Assembly: GCF_022867795.2 (NCBI RefSeq)
Contig: NZ_CP107006.1
Coordinates: 1,612,001 to 1,676,000, forward strand
Source: Chitinophaga horti
GTDB lineage: Bacteria > Bacteroidota > Bacteroidia > Chitinophagales > Chitinophagaceae
Length of the DNA stretch: 64,000 nt
Direction of reading: 5' to 3'
Part shown: in pieces, positions 43,716 to 55,167 of the stretch
Numbering within the stretch: the stretch's first letter is position 1
How the letters are laid out: the number at the start of each line of letters is the position of its first letter
Translations under genes and position numbers: made by a program
Notes under the pieces: generated by a model
The model's database searches: none
What the model saw: the letters and a program-made list of their open reading frames with translations, nothing else
What the model was told of the DNA's origin: nothing

Positions 43716-44489
43716 ATGAAAGCACTTGTTTTTATTCCCTTGTCGGTGGCCATGCTCATGGCAGCACGGCCCGTTTTTTCACAAAATACTTTTCCTGGCA
43801 CCGGGGCTGTCGGCATAGGAACCACCACTCCTAATGTGGAGTTGGATGTAGTAGGACGCGTGGCTGCCAAACTTTACACTTTCCGTGGAGTTGATAACGA
43901 TAGCCAACAACCGCATTTTCATTATGGGATATACCAGGAGGCAGGTCCATGGACGTTTCCTTATCCCAAACTGGTTATTAACTACCACACCGGGATAAAG
44001 ATGGTAGGTTATTATAATTATGGAGGTATCAGATTTTACGCCGGTTACGGTAATGACGGCACGCCAACGGGTCAGGTTATGAGTATCGCGGAGGGGGATT
44101 ATAATGTTCGCGTAGCCAACAGCCTGTTTGTAAACAGCAATATTGGTATCGGGACTGCAAGCACGGGCGCTTATCGCCTTGCCGTAGAAGGTATTATCGG
44201 GGCCAGAAAAGTCCGCGTCACACAAGCTGCCTGGGCGGACTACGTATTCCAACCGGATTATAAATTAAGATCTATACCAGAACTGGAAGCATTCATCAAT
44301 ACACATGGTCATCTGCCCGACGTGCCCAGCGCGGAAGAAGTCGCCAAAGATGGGATAGACCTTGGCGATATGGATAGCCGACTGCTCCGAAAAATCGAAG
44401 AATTAACCCTGTACGTGATCGAACAGCAGAAGCAGATCAAAGCTATGCAGGCGGAAATGGCAGATATGAAAAGGGTCGTAAAGCCATAA
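43716..44489 (+). CDS. Secreted protein with GIGT repeats and coiled-coil C-terminus
   Basis: A 257-residue protein with a signal peptide (about 1-22) followed by phage tail-fibre-like repeats (GAVGIGTTTPNVELDVVGRV, and later SNIGIGTASTGAYRLAVEG). The C-terminal third has the conserved module of Bacteroidota tail-like proteins: WADYVFQPDYKLRSIPELEA and SAEEVAKDGIDLG, then a coiled coil (LLRKIEELTLYVIEQQKQI). The module resembles the intramolecular chaperone region of peptidase-S74-type fibres, but the catalytic residues are not identified. It starts the RHS locus and its decayed paralogues lie at 55014-55251. Confidence 0.78.
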   Translation: MKALVFIPLSVAMLMAARPVFSQNTFPGTGAVGIGTTTPNVELDVVGRVAAKLYTFRGVDNDSQQPHFHYGIYQEAGPWTFPYPKLVINYHTGIKMVGYYNYGGIRFYAGYGNDGTPTGQVMSIAEGDYNVRVANSLFVNSNIGIGTASTGAYRLAVEGIIGARKVRVTQAAWADYVFQPDYKLRSIPELEAFINTHGHLPDVPSAEEVAKDGIDLGDMDSRLLRKIEELTLYVIEQQKQIKAMQAEMADMKRVVKP

Positions 44490-44513
44490 TTAATCAGCAT
44501 CAATATTATTGTA

Positions 44514-47500
44514 ATGAATACATTCAGAAGTGCAGCGCGCATGGTATTGTGCGCCTGTTGCCTGCTATTGGGGACGTGGATGCAGGGTTTCGGTCAGGGA
44601 AAAGACAATCCCACTTTACCTGTGATCACCCCACCTTCGCCGGAGGCAGCCTCTCTGGGAAAATACGGCGTGTGGCCAGTTTCGCAGTACACAGGTACGC
44701 CCGGAATATCCATACCTATTTACGAGATTAATATCAATGGATTTAAGCTGCCTGTTTCACTAAGCTACCACGCCAGCGGCGTGAAGATCGACGAAAAAGC
44801 ATCCTGGGTAGGCACTAACTGGACTCTCAACGCAGGAGGGATGGTCGGCCGTACGATTGTCGGGCTGGATGACAGCGACCAGAATGGCATCGCTAACCAT
44901 TCGAAGTTCGGTAGCCGGCTTAAATCTTTTTACGACATCGAATCACATGAAGACTATTCCTTGTTCCTGGATGTGCGCAGGGGAGATGTAGACCTCGAGT
45001 CGGATATCTACTATTATAATTTCGCTGGAAAATCGGGTAAGCTGATATTTGACAGTACCCTTAACCCGAGGAGCCTGCCAGCCAATAATCTACTATTCAG
45101 GATGACGCCCTTTACCTGGTATCAACCTAACCCGCCACTATATTCGGCAACATACCCCAGGTGGGAAGTACTGGACGAGGCAGGTAACATCTATCGTTTC
45201 GGCGCCAATGGCAAAGGTTTGGAAAATACGCAAATCAGGAGGCCAAACGGAGAAATCACAGGCCAGGGCGGAACTGCATTTTATCTTACAGAAATTGTTC
45301 TCGCTAATAAGGCGGATACGATCTACTTCGAGTACGTGGAAAAGAACGAGCGCTATGCACACCCATATACACAGGCTTGCCGGTGGATCAATCACTTCCT
45401 GCAGATAAGCAACACAGCCAACGACTGTCCAACAGCCGAGCAGGTATTTATGACCAACCAAACCCTTTACAATGGTGCAGAACTGGGACAGGCCCAAAGA
45501 AGTTCGTCGTTTGTAACCGGCAACTCGCAGTTGAGGCGGATTACCTGGCGCGGTGGTAAAGTAGAATTTAATGCTGCTACTGTCCGGCAGGATATGATGT
45601 TCAACACCGGCAGGATGCTCGACAGCGTGGTGGTGTATGATAGAAAAGGTGCCAGGATCAAGGGAATCGGGATGCAGTACGCCTATGTGAACGGCAGGTA
45701 TTATCTTGATACACTCAGGGAAACAGGTGGCCCCGGCGTTGCGCCTTTAAAACATGCCTTCGGCTATATTGACCGTACATCCCTGCCGCCGAGTGAGCCA
45801 TTAGTGGGTACTAGCGGCAGAAACTCCAATGCACAGGATCATTGGGGATATTATAATGGTTTTAATACCAATAACAATCTTCTGCCATCCCACAGCGCAG
45901 CCTCCGTTGCCGCATCTTATGTTTTGACGGCCCGGAGGGAGGTGGACACGGTAGCTGCCCAAACTGGCACGTTGAATAAAATCACTTATCCGACAGGCGG
46001 GTGGACAACCTTCTCATATGAATCGAATCGTTTTGATAATACAGGCACCGCTAATCCGTCCCCTCCCAAACCAATCATATACAAGACCGCTGGTGCTGCT
46101 ATGAATTTTCAGCAGCCGGTGAAGGGAGTAGGTGAGTTCACTATTCCATTTGATCAATCTAACGTAAGTGTGTCCATTCATTTTAACGACTATGCCAAGC
46201 CGCCTCATAAAAATCTCACGGTATTACCTTATGTCAGAATTGAAAGGATCACCACATCCGGAGGTAACGTATCCGTCAGCACTGTTCACTATTGGGATGC
46301 CTTCGATCATTTCCCTACCAGTGGGATGTCCCCGAACGGCAGGGGGTGGTATGATTATTCACTCAACCTGACGAACCTCAACTTCACGGCCGGTACTTAT
46401 CGCGTTACTGTGAATGATTCCTGTTCCATAATGATGGGCCCAAATTGCCTCGAATCCAACTACCCTGATCCGGACCCGGACGATGATATGTGGATTATCC
46501 CGATGGCAACTGCTTCAATCGGCTACATGGGATATGAAGATCTTCCCGAAGCACTGCCTCTCGCCGGTGGTCTGAGGGTGAAAGAGATCATTAATTACAC
46601 AGGCAACAACCAGGTGGCGGCGAGAAAACGTTTCGGTTACAGCCTTGGTAAAATGGAAACCTATCCGGATTACTATAGTTGTTATGAACATTGGCGAAAG
46701 CCGTTCCATGCATTTTGTCACTACGAGGCACGCTTATCGGAAATCAGCAGTGCAAGCCAGGTTTTGCTGGGGGTTACGCAGGGGGCGATCGTGGGATATC
46801 CTGAAGTTTGCGAGTGGGATCTCGATGCAGCCGGTAACAACAACGGTTACACTCGCTACCAGTTTTCATATACGCCGGATGAGTTCAACCAGGTTTATAT
46901 AATGTCGTACTGGCCCAGCCCGTCTGCCCTGGACCCTCGATTCCCGCCTAATTCCTCCGACTATAAAAGGGGCTTATTGCAAACGAAGGCCGTTTATAAG
47001 CGCGTAGGAAATGATTATATAAAACAGGATACTCTTGAAAATAAATACGGATTCAACGACAATAATCCACAACACCATTATTACAGGCAGCGGAATGTCA
47101 GGATCCGGCAATTAAAGTTCGATCAGAATGGCGGTACGCCTTTAGAAGAAAGCGCATTCTGGGGGCCTGGTCACTGGGGATACCCACACGATTTTGCACA
47201 CGCTTTCTATGATCACATTACCTCCTGGGTGCAACTATTATCTACGGAACAGCTTACCTATGACGAGAATGGTGCTAATCCGCAATCCAATCTCATTAAG
47301 TACTACTACGATAATAAAAACCACATGCTGCCCACCCGCACCGAGCGCACAGCCAGTGACGGCAAAAAGAAGGTCACTTATATGAATTACGCGTCGGATT
47401 ACGCAGCCGGCACACCGTTCATCGATGATATGATCGCAAATCATATTATCGCAGCACCAATCGAAGCGCTAAACTATGAGCTGGATGCATCCGATAATCC

Positions 47501-48098
47501 ACACCTGCTCTCGGGAGCGATATCAATCTATAAACCCGGAGGTAAAGGTATACTTGACCGATTGAAAATACTCGAGAATAATAGTCCCTTACCATTCGGT
47601 CAGTTCAAGTTTGCGAACGTAAACCAGGGCATATTGCCATTCAATACTACGTCGCGCAACACCTTTCAGGCAGATAGCCGCTATAAAGACAGGCTGCTTT
47701 ATCCAGTAGTGAATAGTTATGGTAACATCGCCGAGCAACATAAAGTGAATGATGTTAAAGAAGTTTATCTCTGGGGATACAAAGGCGTTTACCCGGTAGC
47801 AAAATTGATAGGGACTGATTTCAGTACGGCGCAGAGCTACATCTCACAAACTATACTGGATAACGCTCAGGGAGGCGATGACGCCGCGCTCAGAACAGAG
47901 TTGAATAAGCTGCGGGCCATTCCGGGCGCGCTGGTGACTACCTATACATACAAACCATTGGTGGGAATAACCAGCCAGACGGATGTAAACGGAAGAACGA
48001 CGTTTTATGAATACGACGGACATAATCGCCTGCGGCTGATACGCGACCAGGACGGGAACATTCTCAAACTTATTAATTACGACTACAGCGAAAAGTAG
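44514..48098 (+). CDS. RHS-locus secreted protein with YD-type repeat end
   Basis: A 1194-residue secreted protein (signal peptide about 1-27). The first part (PPSPEAASLGKYGVWPVSQYTGTPGISIPIY) is the usual opening of Bacteroidota SpvB/RHS-associated proteins. The body contains irregular beta-rich repeats, and the C-terminal end is a YD-repeat (TFYEYDGHNRLRLIRDQDGN). It is paired with the larger RHS protein that starts 20 bases downstream and most likely forms part of the RHS cage. No toxin domain is seen at its end. Confident as an RHS-associated protein; detailed role inferred. Confidence 0.82.
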   Translation: MNTFRSAARMVLCACCLLLGTWMQGFGQGKDNPTLPVITPPSPEAASLGKYGVWPVSQYTGTPGISIPIYEININGFKLPVSLSYHASGVKIDEKASWVGTNWTLNAGGMVGRTIVGLDDSDQNGIANHSKFGSRLKSFYDIESHEDYSLFLDVRRGDVDLESDIYYYNFAGKSGKLIFDSTLNPRSLPANNLLFRMTPFTWYQPNPPLYSATYPRWEVLDEAGNIYRFGANGKGLENTQIRRPNGEITGQGGTAFYLTEIVLANKADTIYFEYVEKNERYAHPYTQACRWINHFLQISNTANDCPTAEQVFMTNQTLYNGAELGQAQRSSSFVTGNSQLRRITWRGGKVEFNAATVRQDMMFNTGRMLDSVVVYDRKGARIKGIGMQYAYVNGRYYLDTLRETGGPGVAPLKHAFGYIDRTSLPPSEPLVGTSGRNSNAQDHWGYYNGFNTNNNLLPSHSAASVAASYVLTARREVDTVAAQTGTLNKITYPTGGWTTFSYESNRFDNTGTANPSPPKPIIYKTAGAAMNFQQPVKGVGEFTIPFDQSNVSVSIHFNDYAKPPHKNLTVLPYVRIERITTSGGNVSVSTVHYWDAFDHFPTSGMSPNGRGWYDYSLNLTNLNFTAGTYRVTVNDSCSIMMGPNCLESNYPDPDPDDDMWIIPMATASIGYMGYEDLPEALPLAGGLRVKEIINYTGNNQVAARKRFGYSLGKMETYPDYYSCYEHWRKPFHAFCHYEARLSEISSASQVLLGVTQGAIVGYPEVCEWDLDAAGNNNGYTRYQFSYTPDEFNQVYIMSYWPSPSALDPRFPPNSSDYKRGLLQTKAVYKRVGNDYIKQDTLENKYGFNDNNPQHHYYRQRNVRIRQLKFDQNGGTPLEESAFWGPGHWGYPHDFAHAFYDHITSWVQLLSTEQLTYDENGANPQSNLIKYYYDNKNHMLPTRTERTASDGKKKVTYMNYASDYAAGTPFIDDMIANHIIAAPIEALNYELDASDNPHLLSGAISIYKPGGKGILDRLKILENNSPLPFGQFKFANVNQGILPFNTTSRNTFQADSRYKDRLLYPVVNSYGNIAEQHKVNDVKEVYLWGYKGVYPVAKLIGTDFSTAQSYISQTILDNAQGGDDAALRTELNKLRAIPGALVTTYTYKPLVGITSQTDVNGRTTFYEYDGHNRLRLIRDQDGNILKLINYDYSEK

Positions 48099-48118
48099 CT
48101 GTGTAAATACTTGTTGAC

Positions 48119-51100
48119 ATGTCTTCAAAAAAGTTATATACAATACAGTGGGTCGTAGTGTTAATGTTGTGTACCTGCCCGGTACGGATGCAGGCACAGA
48201 ATGCGCCAAACAGCACCACTCAGCCGGTCGCGACCCCAGTTACCGCTCCCGGCGTTTACCCATCGGGTACAAAAATCAGTTACATACGGACCTGGACGCC
48301 GTCGCGGCCAGTAGCTGATACAGCAAGCCTGCTGGGTTATGACCAGGCAACCGGTGTATTACAGCAAACGCAGTATTTTGATGGCTTAGGCAGGCCACTA
48401 CAGACGGTGGCTAAGGGAGTTACTCCGGCTCAAAAGGATTTGGTAAGCCCCATTGTGTACGATGCGCTTGGCAGGGAGCAATATAAGTATTTGCCTTACC
48501 AGGCCGACAATGCTACCGGCGGGTTCAGAACAGACCCGTTCACCGAAGCTGTAAGTTTTGGTGGTGGGCAATATCCAGGTGAGTCGGTGTTTTATGGGCA
48601 GACAACCTACGAACCGTCACCGCTTAACCGGGTGCTCAGTACCATGGCTCCTGGTAATAGCTGGGCAGGGTCTGCACGTGGTGTGGAACAACAATATCTC
48701 ACGAATACCGCCTCGGACAGTGTTAAGATATGGGACATAAGCAGTGGGGCCCAGGATTATCCTGTTGCAAGATCCACCAATTATGCGGCGGGCGCCCTGA
48801 TGAAAAATGTGCTGACCGACGAAAACGGTCAGCGTGTAGACGAGTTTAAAGACAAAGATGGTCGGGTGATCCTGAAAAAAGTGCGTATCTCGGCAACCCC
48901 GGCTTCGGGCCATGAGGGATGGATGTGCACTTATTATGTTTACGATGCGTTCGGCCATTTGAGATACGTGATCCCGCCGATGGCTGTCCGAGCAGCCCAG
49001 GCCGCAACCTGGAGTATGGCAAACCTCACGCTGAGAACGGAACAATGTTTCCGTTATGTCTATGATACCCGTAACAGGTTAATCGAAAAGCAGGTACCGG
49101 GCGCAGCGCCAGTAATCATGTTGTATGATGTACGCGATCGCCTGGTGATGACGCAGGACGGGCTCCTTCGGGGAGAAAACAAGTGGTTGGTAACGTTTTA
49201 TGATCCGCTCAACCGCCCCGTAATGACCGCCTTTTATACGACGAATGAAACCGGAACCCAGCTTCAGGAAGCGCTGAATATCTCTAGCGATACATCTTCG
49301 ATAACACATACCGTACCGGCCTCCGCACACCTGCAGGTTAACTACCACGACGGGCGACCAGTATATAAAGCTACCGGGGAGATCACATTTGTAGTAGGGT
49401 TTGATAGCGACGTCGCTAGTGAGTTTGAGACTGAAATTGGACCGGGATCTGTCCTGTATAACGAACGGACTGTTGTCAGTAATCCATTGCCCAATTTGCA
49501 GCAAGGCAACCTGGAACCGCTCACTTATACCTACTACGACAACTATAATTACGATGGCGCAAAAAGTGCAGTTGCGCACTCGCTCGATGCGTTGGGAAGC
49601 CCTTACCTGGACGACCGGGGAACAACAACTGCGGTCAAAGGTCTAACAACCGGCACGCGGGCGAAGCTGCTCGATGGCAGTAACACCTGGTTAACCACTA
49701 CGAACTATTACGATGACAAAGGACGGCTTCGCCAAACCTTATCAGACAACGCCACTGGCGGCGTGAACGTAGCGACCAACCTGTACGATTTTGCCGGCCG
49801 CGTACTCACCACCCGCCTGGAACTCCGCAATCCTAAATCGGCAGGCCACGCTGACATTATTCAACATATCCGCCGCCAGTATGATCATGCCGGTCGCCTG
49901 CTAAAAGTAACCAATGATGTAACCGGTCAGCAAGTAACGATCGCTGAAAATACCTATGACGCCCTGGGACAATTAAAGGAAAAAAACTTCTATCGTTCTG
50001 ACAATTCAGTGCTGGAAAGCCTGGAATATGCCTATAATATCCGTGGCTGGATGAGTTCTGTAAATAAGTCGTATGTAGACGGTGGGGGTGGCCACTATTT
50101 CGGCCAGGAATTAAACTACGATTTCGGCTACAATACCCCTCAATATAATGGTAACATAGCCGGCATCAAGTGGCGCGGAGCAGCCGGGCCATCCCGTTCG
50201 TACGGTTACCATTACGATGCGGCAAATCGTTTGCTGCAGGCCGACTTTATGGAAAAGAATGGCAGCTGGGCAGATAATCCCTCCGTTAATTATGACGTAA
50301 AAATGGGTAATGGGCTTGCTGCTAATACGGCCTATGACCTTAATGGTAATATCCTGGCCATGCAGCAATGGGGCGGCGCCGCGGCTGTGGATAAACTACG
50401 CTATGATTACATCCCTGGTACAAACAAATTGCTGGGTGTAGTCGATACCGTTTTCAATCCTTCCTCTACTCTTGGCGACTTCAAAGAACCCTCGCAGGCT
50501 ACCTCGGATTATAGCTATGACGTGGCTGGTAACCTGAAGACAGACAATAACAAAGGCATTCAGAACATTGTTTACAATTACCTGAACCTGCCTACACAGA
50601 TAACTATATCCGGCAAGGGCACGATCAGTTACCTCTATGATGCGAGCGGCGTTAAACACCGTAAAACCGTAGTAGATCAAACCTCCAGCCCCCATAAAAC
50701 AAAGGTGACCGACTACCTGAGTGGTGCCGTTTATGAAAATGATACCCTTCAGTTTCTTGCCCACGAGGAAGGCCGCTTAAGGCCGCAAGACGGAAGCTAC
50801 ATCTATGATTATTTTGTAAAAGACCACCTGGGTAATGTGCGTATGGTGCTTACGGAAGAACGTACCACGCAGCGTTACATGGCTAGTATGGAAACCCAGC
50901 GCTCCGCTGTTGAAAACAGCCTGTTCTCAAACATAGACGCTACCCGCGCCGCGAAGCCAGTCGGATATCCGCAGGATGGTACCTCGAACAGTCATGTCGC
51001 GAAGCTGAACGGCAAACATAAAGACAAGCGAATCGGCCCGTCCCTGGTATTGAAAGTGATGCCCGGTGACACCGTAGCCATTGGTGCCCGCGCGTTCTAC

Positions 51101-52483
51101 AAATCCGTCGGCAACAGCGCTCCTAAAAACGCCGCCCCAGCCGCCGACATGGCTGCGGCCCTTGTACAGGCCTTTGGCGGCAAAGTAGCAACGGATAATC
51201 ATGCCAGTGCCGGCAGCGAAACCAACCAGACCCCGTTCGGAGGAAATCTCACCAATAGTCAATACCAGCGCCTGAAAGACCGGGATAACGGTAATCAGCC
51301 AAGCCTGCTGCGCCCTAAAGCTTACGTTAATTTTGTACTGTTCGACGATCAGTTTAAATTAGTAGAAGATAACAGCGGCGTCAGGCAGGTGCAGGAATCG
51401 CCCGACGTGCTGCAAACCCTGGCGACAGACAAGATGGTCGTGAAAGAGAGCGGTTTCCTGTACGTGTACGCAAGTAACGAAACCGAGGGTGATGTGTTCT
51501 TTGATAACCTGACTGTTGATGTTGTACCGGGTGCGGTGTTGGAGGAGACGCATTATTATCCGTTTGGTGGGACGATGGCGGGGATAAGCTCTCGTGCTCT
51601 CGGGAACTTGGAAAACAGGATTTTGTATAACGGGAAAGAGCAGCAGCGGAAAGAGTTTGCGGATGGTGTAGGGTTAGAGTGGTATGATTATGGGGCGCGG
51701 ATGTATGACGGGCAGATTGGAAGGTGGCATGTAGTAGACCCTCTAGCGGAAAAAGCGAGGAGAAATTCTCCATACAGCTACTGTTTGGACAATCCTATTA
51801 GATTTATTGACCCGGACGGCATGATGGCGACTGATGTCCTAGGTGGGCCTGAAGATTTCATGCAGTCTATTGTCTCACGGGCAATTAATTACGCAGTTAA
51901 TAAGGTAAAAGATAGGGTAAATAACGTTATTAATGAAGCGCCTCGAGTGGCATTTGAAATTGTAAAAGAGGAATTTAAAGAAAGGGTAACTATAGAAGCA
52001 AGTGCCGAAGCGAAGGTCACAATGGGACTTCAATTAGAAAGCAAGCTTGGAGAAAACTATGTGGGCGGGAAGTTAAATGCTGGTGCGTTGCAGTTGTATG
52101 GGGTAACGTTTTCAAGCAAGATTGCAAATGGATCTATAGAAAACAAGGCTGAGGAGACATACGTTGGTAAAAACGGAGAATATGTATTTACGCAAGGCTT
52201 GTCAGCCGCAGTCCCAGTTCCGTTCACCCCTGCGGGAGTTGGGTATACGTATAACACTGAAACAGTATTGACTGCAGGACCGAATGGCAATGGGAAAGTG
52301 AATCAGGAAACCACTTCTCAGGGTGGGGGGTCTATCCTCGGATTTGGTATTAATATCGGAACTAAGATGGATTCGGATGGAAACAAATATAGGGTTCTGA
52401 GCATGGGGGTCTCAGGTGGAATTGGCGTGCTTTTGGGGCTGGAGGGTGAGGCTAAGCTTGAGACTAGAATAAAAACGAATTAA
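48119..52483 (+). CDS. DUF6443 RHS repeat-associated core protein with distinct C-terminal module
   Basis: A 1454-residue secreted RHS protein. A signal peptide (about 1-26) precedes a DUF6443 domain ([22 protein letters not shown] region), many YD-type repeats, and the RHS core (NGKEQQ near 1171, [33 protein letters not shown] near 1231). Beyond it lie about 220 C-terminal residues with no known toxin motif: a helical part (about 1245-1290) then a glycine-rich beta part. The C-terminal module is A+T-rich, unlike the rest of the gene, which suggests replacement by transfer, as in polymorphic toxins. Toxicity is inferred from this layout, not shown. Confidence 0.85.
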   Translation: MSSKKLYTIQWVVVLMLCTCPVRMQAQNAPNSTTQPVATPVTAPGVYPSGTKISYIRTWTPSRPVADTASLLGYDQATGVLQQTQYFDGLGRPLQTVAKGVTPAQKDLVSPIVYDALGREQYKYLPYQADNATGGFRTDPFTEAVSFGGGQYPGESVFYGQTTYEPSPLNRVLSTMAPGNSWAGSARGVEQQYLTNTASDSVKIWDISSGAQDYPVARSTNYAAGALMKNVLTDENGQRVDEFKDKDGRVILKKVRISATPASGHEGWMCTYYVYDAFGHLRYVIPPMAVRAAQAATWSMANLTLRTEQCFRYVYDTRNRLIEKQVPGAAPVIMLYDVRDRLVMTQDGLLRGENKWLVTFYDPLNRPVMTAFYTTNETGTQLQEALNISSDTSSITHTVPASAHLQVNYHDGRPVYKATGEITFVVGFDSDVASEFETEIGPGSVLYNERTVVSNPLPNLQQGNLEPLTYTYYDNYNYDGAKSAVAHSLDALGSPYLDDRGTTTAVKGLTTGTRAKLLDGSNTWLTTTNYYDDKGRLRQTLSDNATGGVNVATNLYDFAGRVLTTRLELRNPKSAGHADIIQHIRRQYDHAGRLLKVTNDVTGQQVTIAENTYDALGQLKEKNFYRSDNSVLESLEYAYNIRGWMSSVNKSYVDGGGGHYFGQELNYDFGYNTPQYNGNIAGIKWRGAAGPSRSYGYHYDAANRLLQADFMEKNGSWADNPSVNYDVKMGNGLAANTAYDLNGNILAMQQWGGAAAVDKLRYDYIPGTNKLLGVVDTVFNPSSTLGDFKEPSQATSDYSYDVAGNLKTDNNKGIQNIVYNYLNLPTQITISGKGTISYLYDASGVKHRKTVVDQTSSPHKTKVTDYLSGAVYENDTLQFLAHEEGRLRPQDGSYIYDYFVKDHLGNVRMVLTEERTTQRYMASMETQRSAVENSLFSNIDATRAAKPVGYPQDGTSNSHVAKLNGKHKDKRIGPSLVLKVMPGDTVAIGARAFYKSVGNSAPKNAAPAADMAAALVQAFGGKVATDNHASAGSETNQTPFGGNLTNSQYQRLKDRDNGNQPSLLRPKAYVNFVLFDDQFKLVEDNSGVRQVQESPDVLQTLATDKMVVKESGFLYVYASNETEGDVFFDNLTVDVVPGAVLEETHYYPFGGTMAGISSRALGNLENRILYNGKEQQRKEFADGVGLEWYDYGARMYDGQIGRWHVVDPLAEKARRNSPYSYCLDNPIRFIDPDGMMATDVLGGPEDFMQSIVSRAINYAVNKVKDRVNNVINEAPRVAFEIVKEEFKERVTIEASAEAKVTMGLQLESKLGENYVGGKLNAGALQLYGVTFSSKIANGSIENKAEETYVGKNGEYVFTQGLSAAVPVPFTPAGVGYTYNTETVLTAGPNGNGKVNQETTSQGGGSILGFGINIGTKMDSDGNKYRVLSMGVSGGIGVLLGLEGEAKLETRIKTN

Positions 52484-52486
52484 CAT

Positions 52487-53230
52487 ATGAAGTTTATATA
52501 TCGCTTTTTCCTGTTCATGTTAATACTGGTTTGCTTGGGGTGTAATGTCAAAAGGAAGCTCGAAAGCAATTTTCGACAAGATTTGCTAATAAGTGAAATC
52601 TGGCAAAAAGGAAATACTCTAGAGTTCATATCCTATTTTCCCGATGGAAATGTTGAGTCGCGTGGTGAGGTTGGAAGAGATAGAAAAAAAAGGGGGGCAT
52701 GGAGATATTATTATGAAGATGGGCGGGTAAAGGCGGAGGGGCAATATCAGGATAATTATCGCATGGGGATTTGGCATTACCATCACAACAATAGATCCTA
52801 TACCGTTGATTGGACAGTATTTTTGGAACGGCCCTTTAAAATGAATATTCCCCGAGATTGGAAACTAGTGAAAGATAGCGTCGAAAATATGCCATTGCTA
52901 TTAGTCTCAGCAAATGGTACTAATCTTAATGTCTATAAACATAGAAATGTGTCTGAGAATTTAGATAGCTTCGCGCTTAGAATGCTTAGTGAAACACACG
53001 ATGCGGGTTTAGTACGGATTAACTCAAAAGAAGCGTTCGATATAAGGGGGCAAAAGGGAGTTAGGGTAGCATATGACATCTATGCGAATAGCGTTGCCTT
53101 TGTTGCCATTCAGTATTACTTCAGTTTTTCAAAAGATATTTATGTGTTGTCTATGTTTTCACGCAAGGAAACATACCCTGACGTAGAACTTATGATGAAT
53201 GAAATGGCCTATAGCTTTTTCTTGTTCTAA
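52487..53230 (+). CDS. MORN-repeat lipoprotein, candidate immunity or accessory protein
   Basis: A 247-residue lipoprotein (lipobox LVCLGCNVKRK). Residues about 45-105 contain two MORN-like repeats (GDVE... seen as YFPDGNVESRGEVG and YYEDGRVKAEGQY), then a C-terminal domain (about 115-245) that opens FKMNIPRDWKLVK, matching the PsbP/DcrB-like pattern seen in the proteins at 20928 and 21923. It starts three bases after the RHS stop and is A+T-rich like the RHS C-terminus. The position directly behind a variable RHS tip is where an immunity gene is expected, but this is inference only. Confidence 0.75.
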   Translation: MKFIYRFFLFMLILVCLGCNVKRKLESNFRQDLLISEIWQKGNTLEFISYFPDGNVESRGEVGRDRKKRGAWRYYYEDGRVKAEGQYQDNYRMGIWHYHHNNRSYTVDWTVFLERPFKMNIPRDWKLVKDSVENMPLLLVSANGTNLNVYKHRNVSENLDSFALRMLSETHDAGLVRINSKEAFDIRGQKGVRVAYDIYANSVAFVAIQYYFSFSKDIYVLSMFSRKETYPDVELMMNEMAYSFFLF

Positions 53231-53262
53231 ACGTCTACCAAACCTCTTTTTAAAATACATAT

Positions 53263-53709
53263 ATGAAAGTATTTGATCGGCTATTCAGCTTAGCTGATTG
53301 GGCCAACTCGCTAAACTGGACCGCAGTGTTAATCATGTTGATGGGTGGATTAGCATTTTTAACGGCCTTGATAAGACTCCGAAAACAGCGCCGTTTGAAG
53401 CGTAATTGTGTTGAAACGACGGGAATGGTTGTTAGATTTAGCAGTAGATTAATAAATGGTCGCTTTTCAATGCATCCAGTGATCACATTCAAAGATCATC
53501 AGAATAAGGAGTTTACCTTGGTGAGCGAAATTTCAACAGGTGCCTCGCGCCTAAAAAGAGGCGAAAGTGTTGTTGTCGTTTATGACAGAAGCGACCCAAA
53601 AGTTTTTGTATTGAAGGAAGATACGCTTCTCGATTGGGTGCCGGTTGTGATAATAATAATATCGTTCGCTATAATGCTATTTGGTGGCTTATGGCTGCGC
53701 TTGGGATAG
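53263..53709 (+). CDS. DUF3592-like membrane protein
   Basis: A 148-residue protein with an N-terminal membrane helix (about 18-38, TAVLIMLMGGLAFLTALI) and a C-terminal one (about 124-144). Between them lies a beta-rich part (VETTGMVVRF, HPVITFKDHQNKEF, LKRGESVVVVYDRSDP) that fits DUF3592. Such proteins are frequent immunity-like neighbours of polymorphic toxins. It is A+T-rich and follows the MORN lipoprotein by 32 bases. Function not known. Confidence 0.78.
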   Translation: MKVFDRLFSLADWANSLNWTAVLIMLMGGLAFLTALIRLRKQRRLKRNCVETTGMVVRFSSRLINGRFSMHPVITFKDHQNKEFTLVSEISTGASRLKRGESVVVVYDRSDPKVFVLKEDTLLDWVPVVIIIISFAIMLFGGLWLRLG

Positions 53710-53925
53710 ACCCTAACCTATCTTTAACCAGTTCCGCTTATTCGTTAAAAATAATCACAAATCTGAAAACGACGGCTAAGTCGCGCGTCTTCTGTTTTTG
53801 TTCTTATGCATTTTATCTTACTTGCTAAAAAAGTTTAGTATTTTGTATCGTCGGATTGATTGTTACTAATAATTGTTGGCCCGACGGTAATTATCCATAT
53901 AGACCTTAATCCAAGCCCGTTACCA

Positions 53926-55021
53926 ATGAAACAATTCGCTTCACAATGGCTGTTGCATGGAATCATGTGCTGCGCCGTCACCACACCCGGATCAGTTAGT
54001 TGACGTGTTGACCTATCAGTTATACAGCATCTGTATATCCAATAAATTTATTACCCCGAAAAGTTCCTGAAAGAGGTGGAGGGTAAGTCCAGGCGCTTCG
54101 AAGAGAAGTTGATGAGGCGTACCGATAAGGCACTTAGTCGTTTTCAGCATCAGGAAATGAAAATGCAGGAAGTCGAAAGGCGTTAAGGGCAAGCTGAACG
54201 GGTCTTTACAAAGTGTGCAGGCGCTGCAGGCTAAACTACAATTTGCAGAGCAGGTGAAATCGTATATCCGTGAACGCCGGCAGCAACTGAGAAATCAGTT
54301 GTCGCAGTATTCTGCCTTTTCCAAGGATCTGCAAAAGCTTAATAAGGAAGCATACTATTATGCGCAACAGGTAAAGGAATACAAAGAGGTTTTTAAAGAT
54401 CGAAAAAAGGCGGAGGCAAAAGCAATAGCGCTGTTACAAAAAACAAAAGCTTTTAACAGCTTCATGGAAAAAAACGCTCAACTGGCCAACCTGTTTAATT
54501 TCAACCCAGGAGGGGTAACAAACAGCGAAGACCTCGCCCGTAGTCTCGAAGGTCTGCAAACCCGCAGCCAGGTAGAATCATTGATCCAACAGCGAATGGG
54601 CGGTGGTCCTAACGCCAATGTGGCCGTTGGTCAGCAAATGGATGCTGCACGGGCGCAATTTGATGAGTTGAAGAAAAACTTTCCCGATGTGGATAATGTT
54701 GCGGAGATGCCTGAGTTCAAGCCGAATGAGATGAAAACGAAAAGCTTTCTGCAACGGTTGGAGTTTGGCGGGAATGTGCAATTTCAGCGGTCCAGCCAGT
54801 ATTTTCCTACTACGGGCGACATCGCGGGACAGGTGGCCTATAAGTTCCATAAAAACGGCAGTGCGGGGATGGGCGTGGCCTATAAGCTAGGGATGGGATC
54901 CGGTTGGGGGCATATTGCTTTCAGTCACCAGGGCGTGGGCGTCAGATCATTTGTGGATTGGAAGATCAAAGGCACTTTTTTCCTTAATGGGGGATATGAA
55001 CATAACTGGGGAGATGAATAA
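53926..55021 (+). pseudogene. Decayed secreted coiled-coil protein gene
   Basis: The 5' end ATG (53926) opens a signal-like peptide (MKQFASQWLLHG) in frame with two stops (TGA 54001-54003, TAA 54043-54045). The frame then continues YYPEKFLKEVEGKSRRFEEK and breaks again near 54165-54175, where the downstream frame (RKSKGVKGKLNGSLQSVQ) takes over and runs to 55019-55021. The downstream part has coiled-coil helices (QQLRNQLSQYSAF) and a beta-rich end. The family is that of secreted helical proteins often found after Bacteroidota RHS genes. The 3' end is truncated, fused to another gene's coiled coil at 55014. A long open frame alone would be misread as an intact gene from 54215. Confidence 0.75.
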
Positions 55022-55121
55022 AAAGTTGCTGCAGAAGGTGGAAGAGCTGACTTTGTATTTAATTGAGCAGAATAAAAAAATAGAGGAGTTGACTGCGGAG
55101 GTTAGACAGCTTAGGAAATAG
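55014..55121 (+). pseudogene. Fragment: C-terminal coiled coil of a paralogue of the 43716 protein
   Basis: The frame MNKKLLQKVEELTLYLIEQ matches LLRKIEELTLYVIEQQ at the C-terminus of the protein encoded at 43716-44489. It joins the end of the decayed coiled-coil gene, sharing the stop region of that frame. It is a truncated copy, and whether it is translated is unknown. Confidence 0.7.
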
Positions 55122-55167
55122 AGAAGCTTTAAATTTGAGATGAAATTTGTTAGACATATACTCGATT

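Noticed and set aside
54215..55021. Intact 268-residue gene
   Set aside because: The frame is continuous with upstream sequence in the same reading frame and with an upstream coding part in another frame, and shows two stops and a frameshift; it is the tail of a pseudogene.
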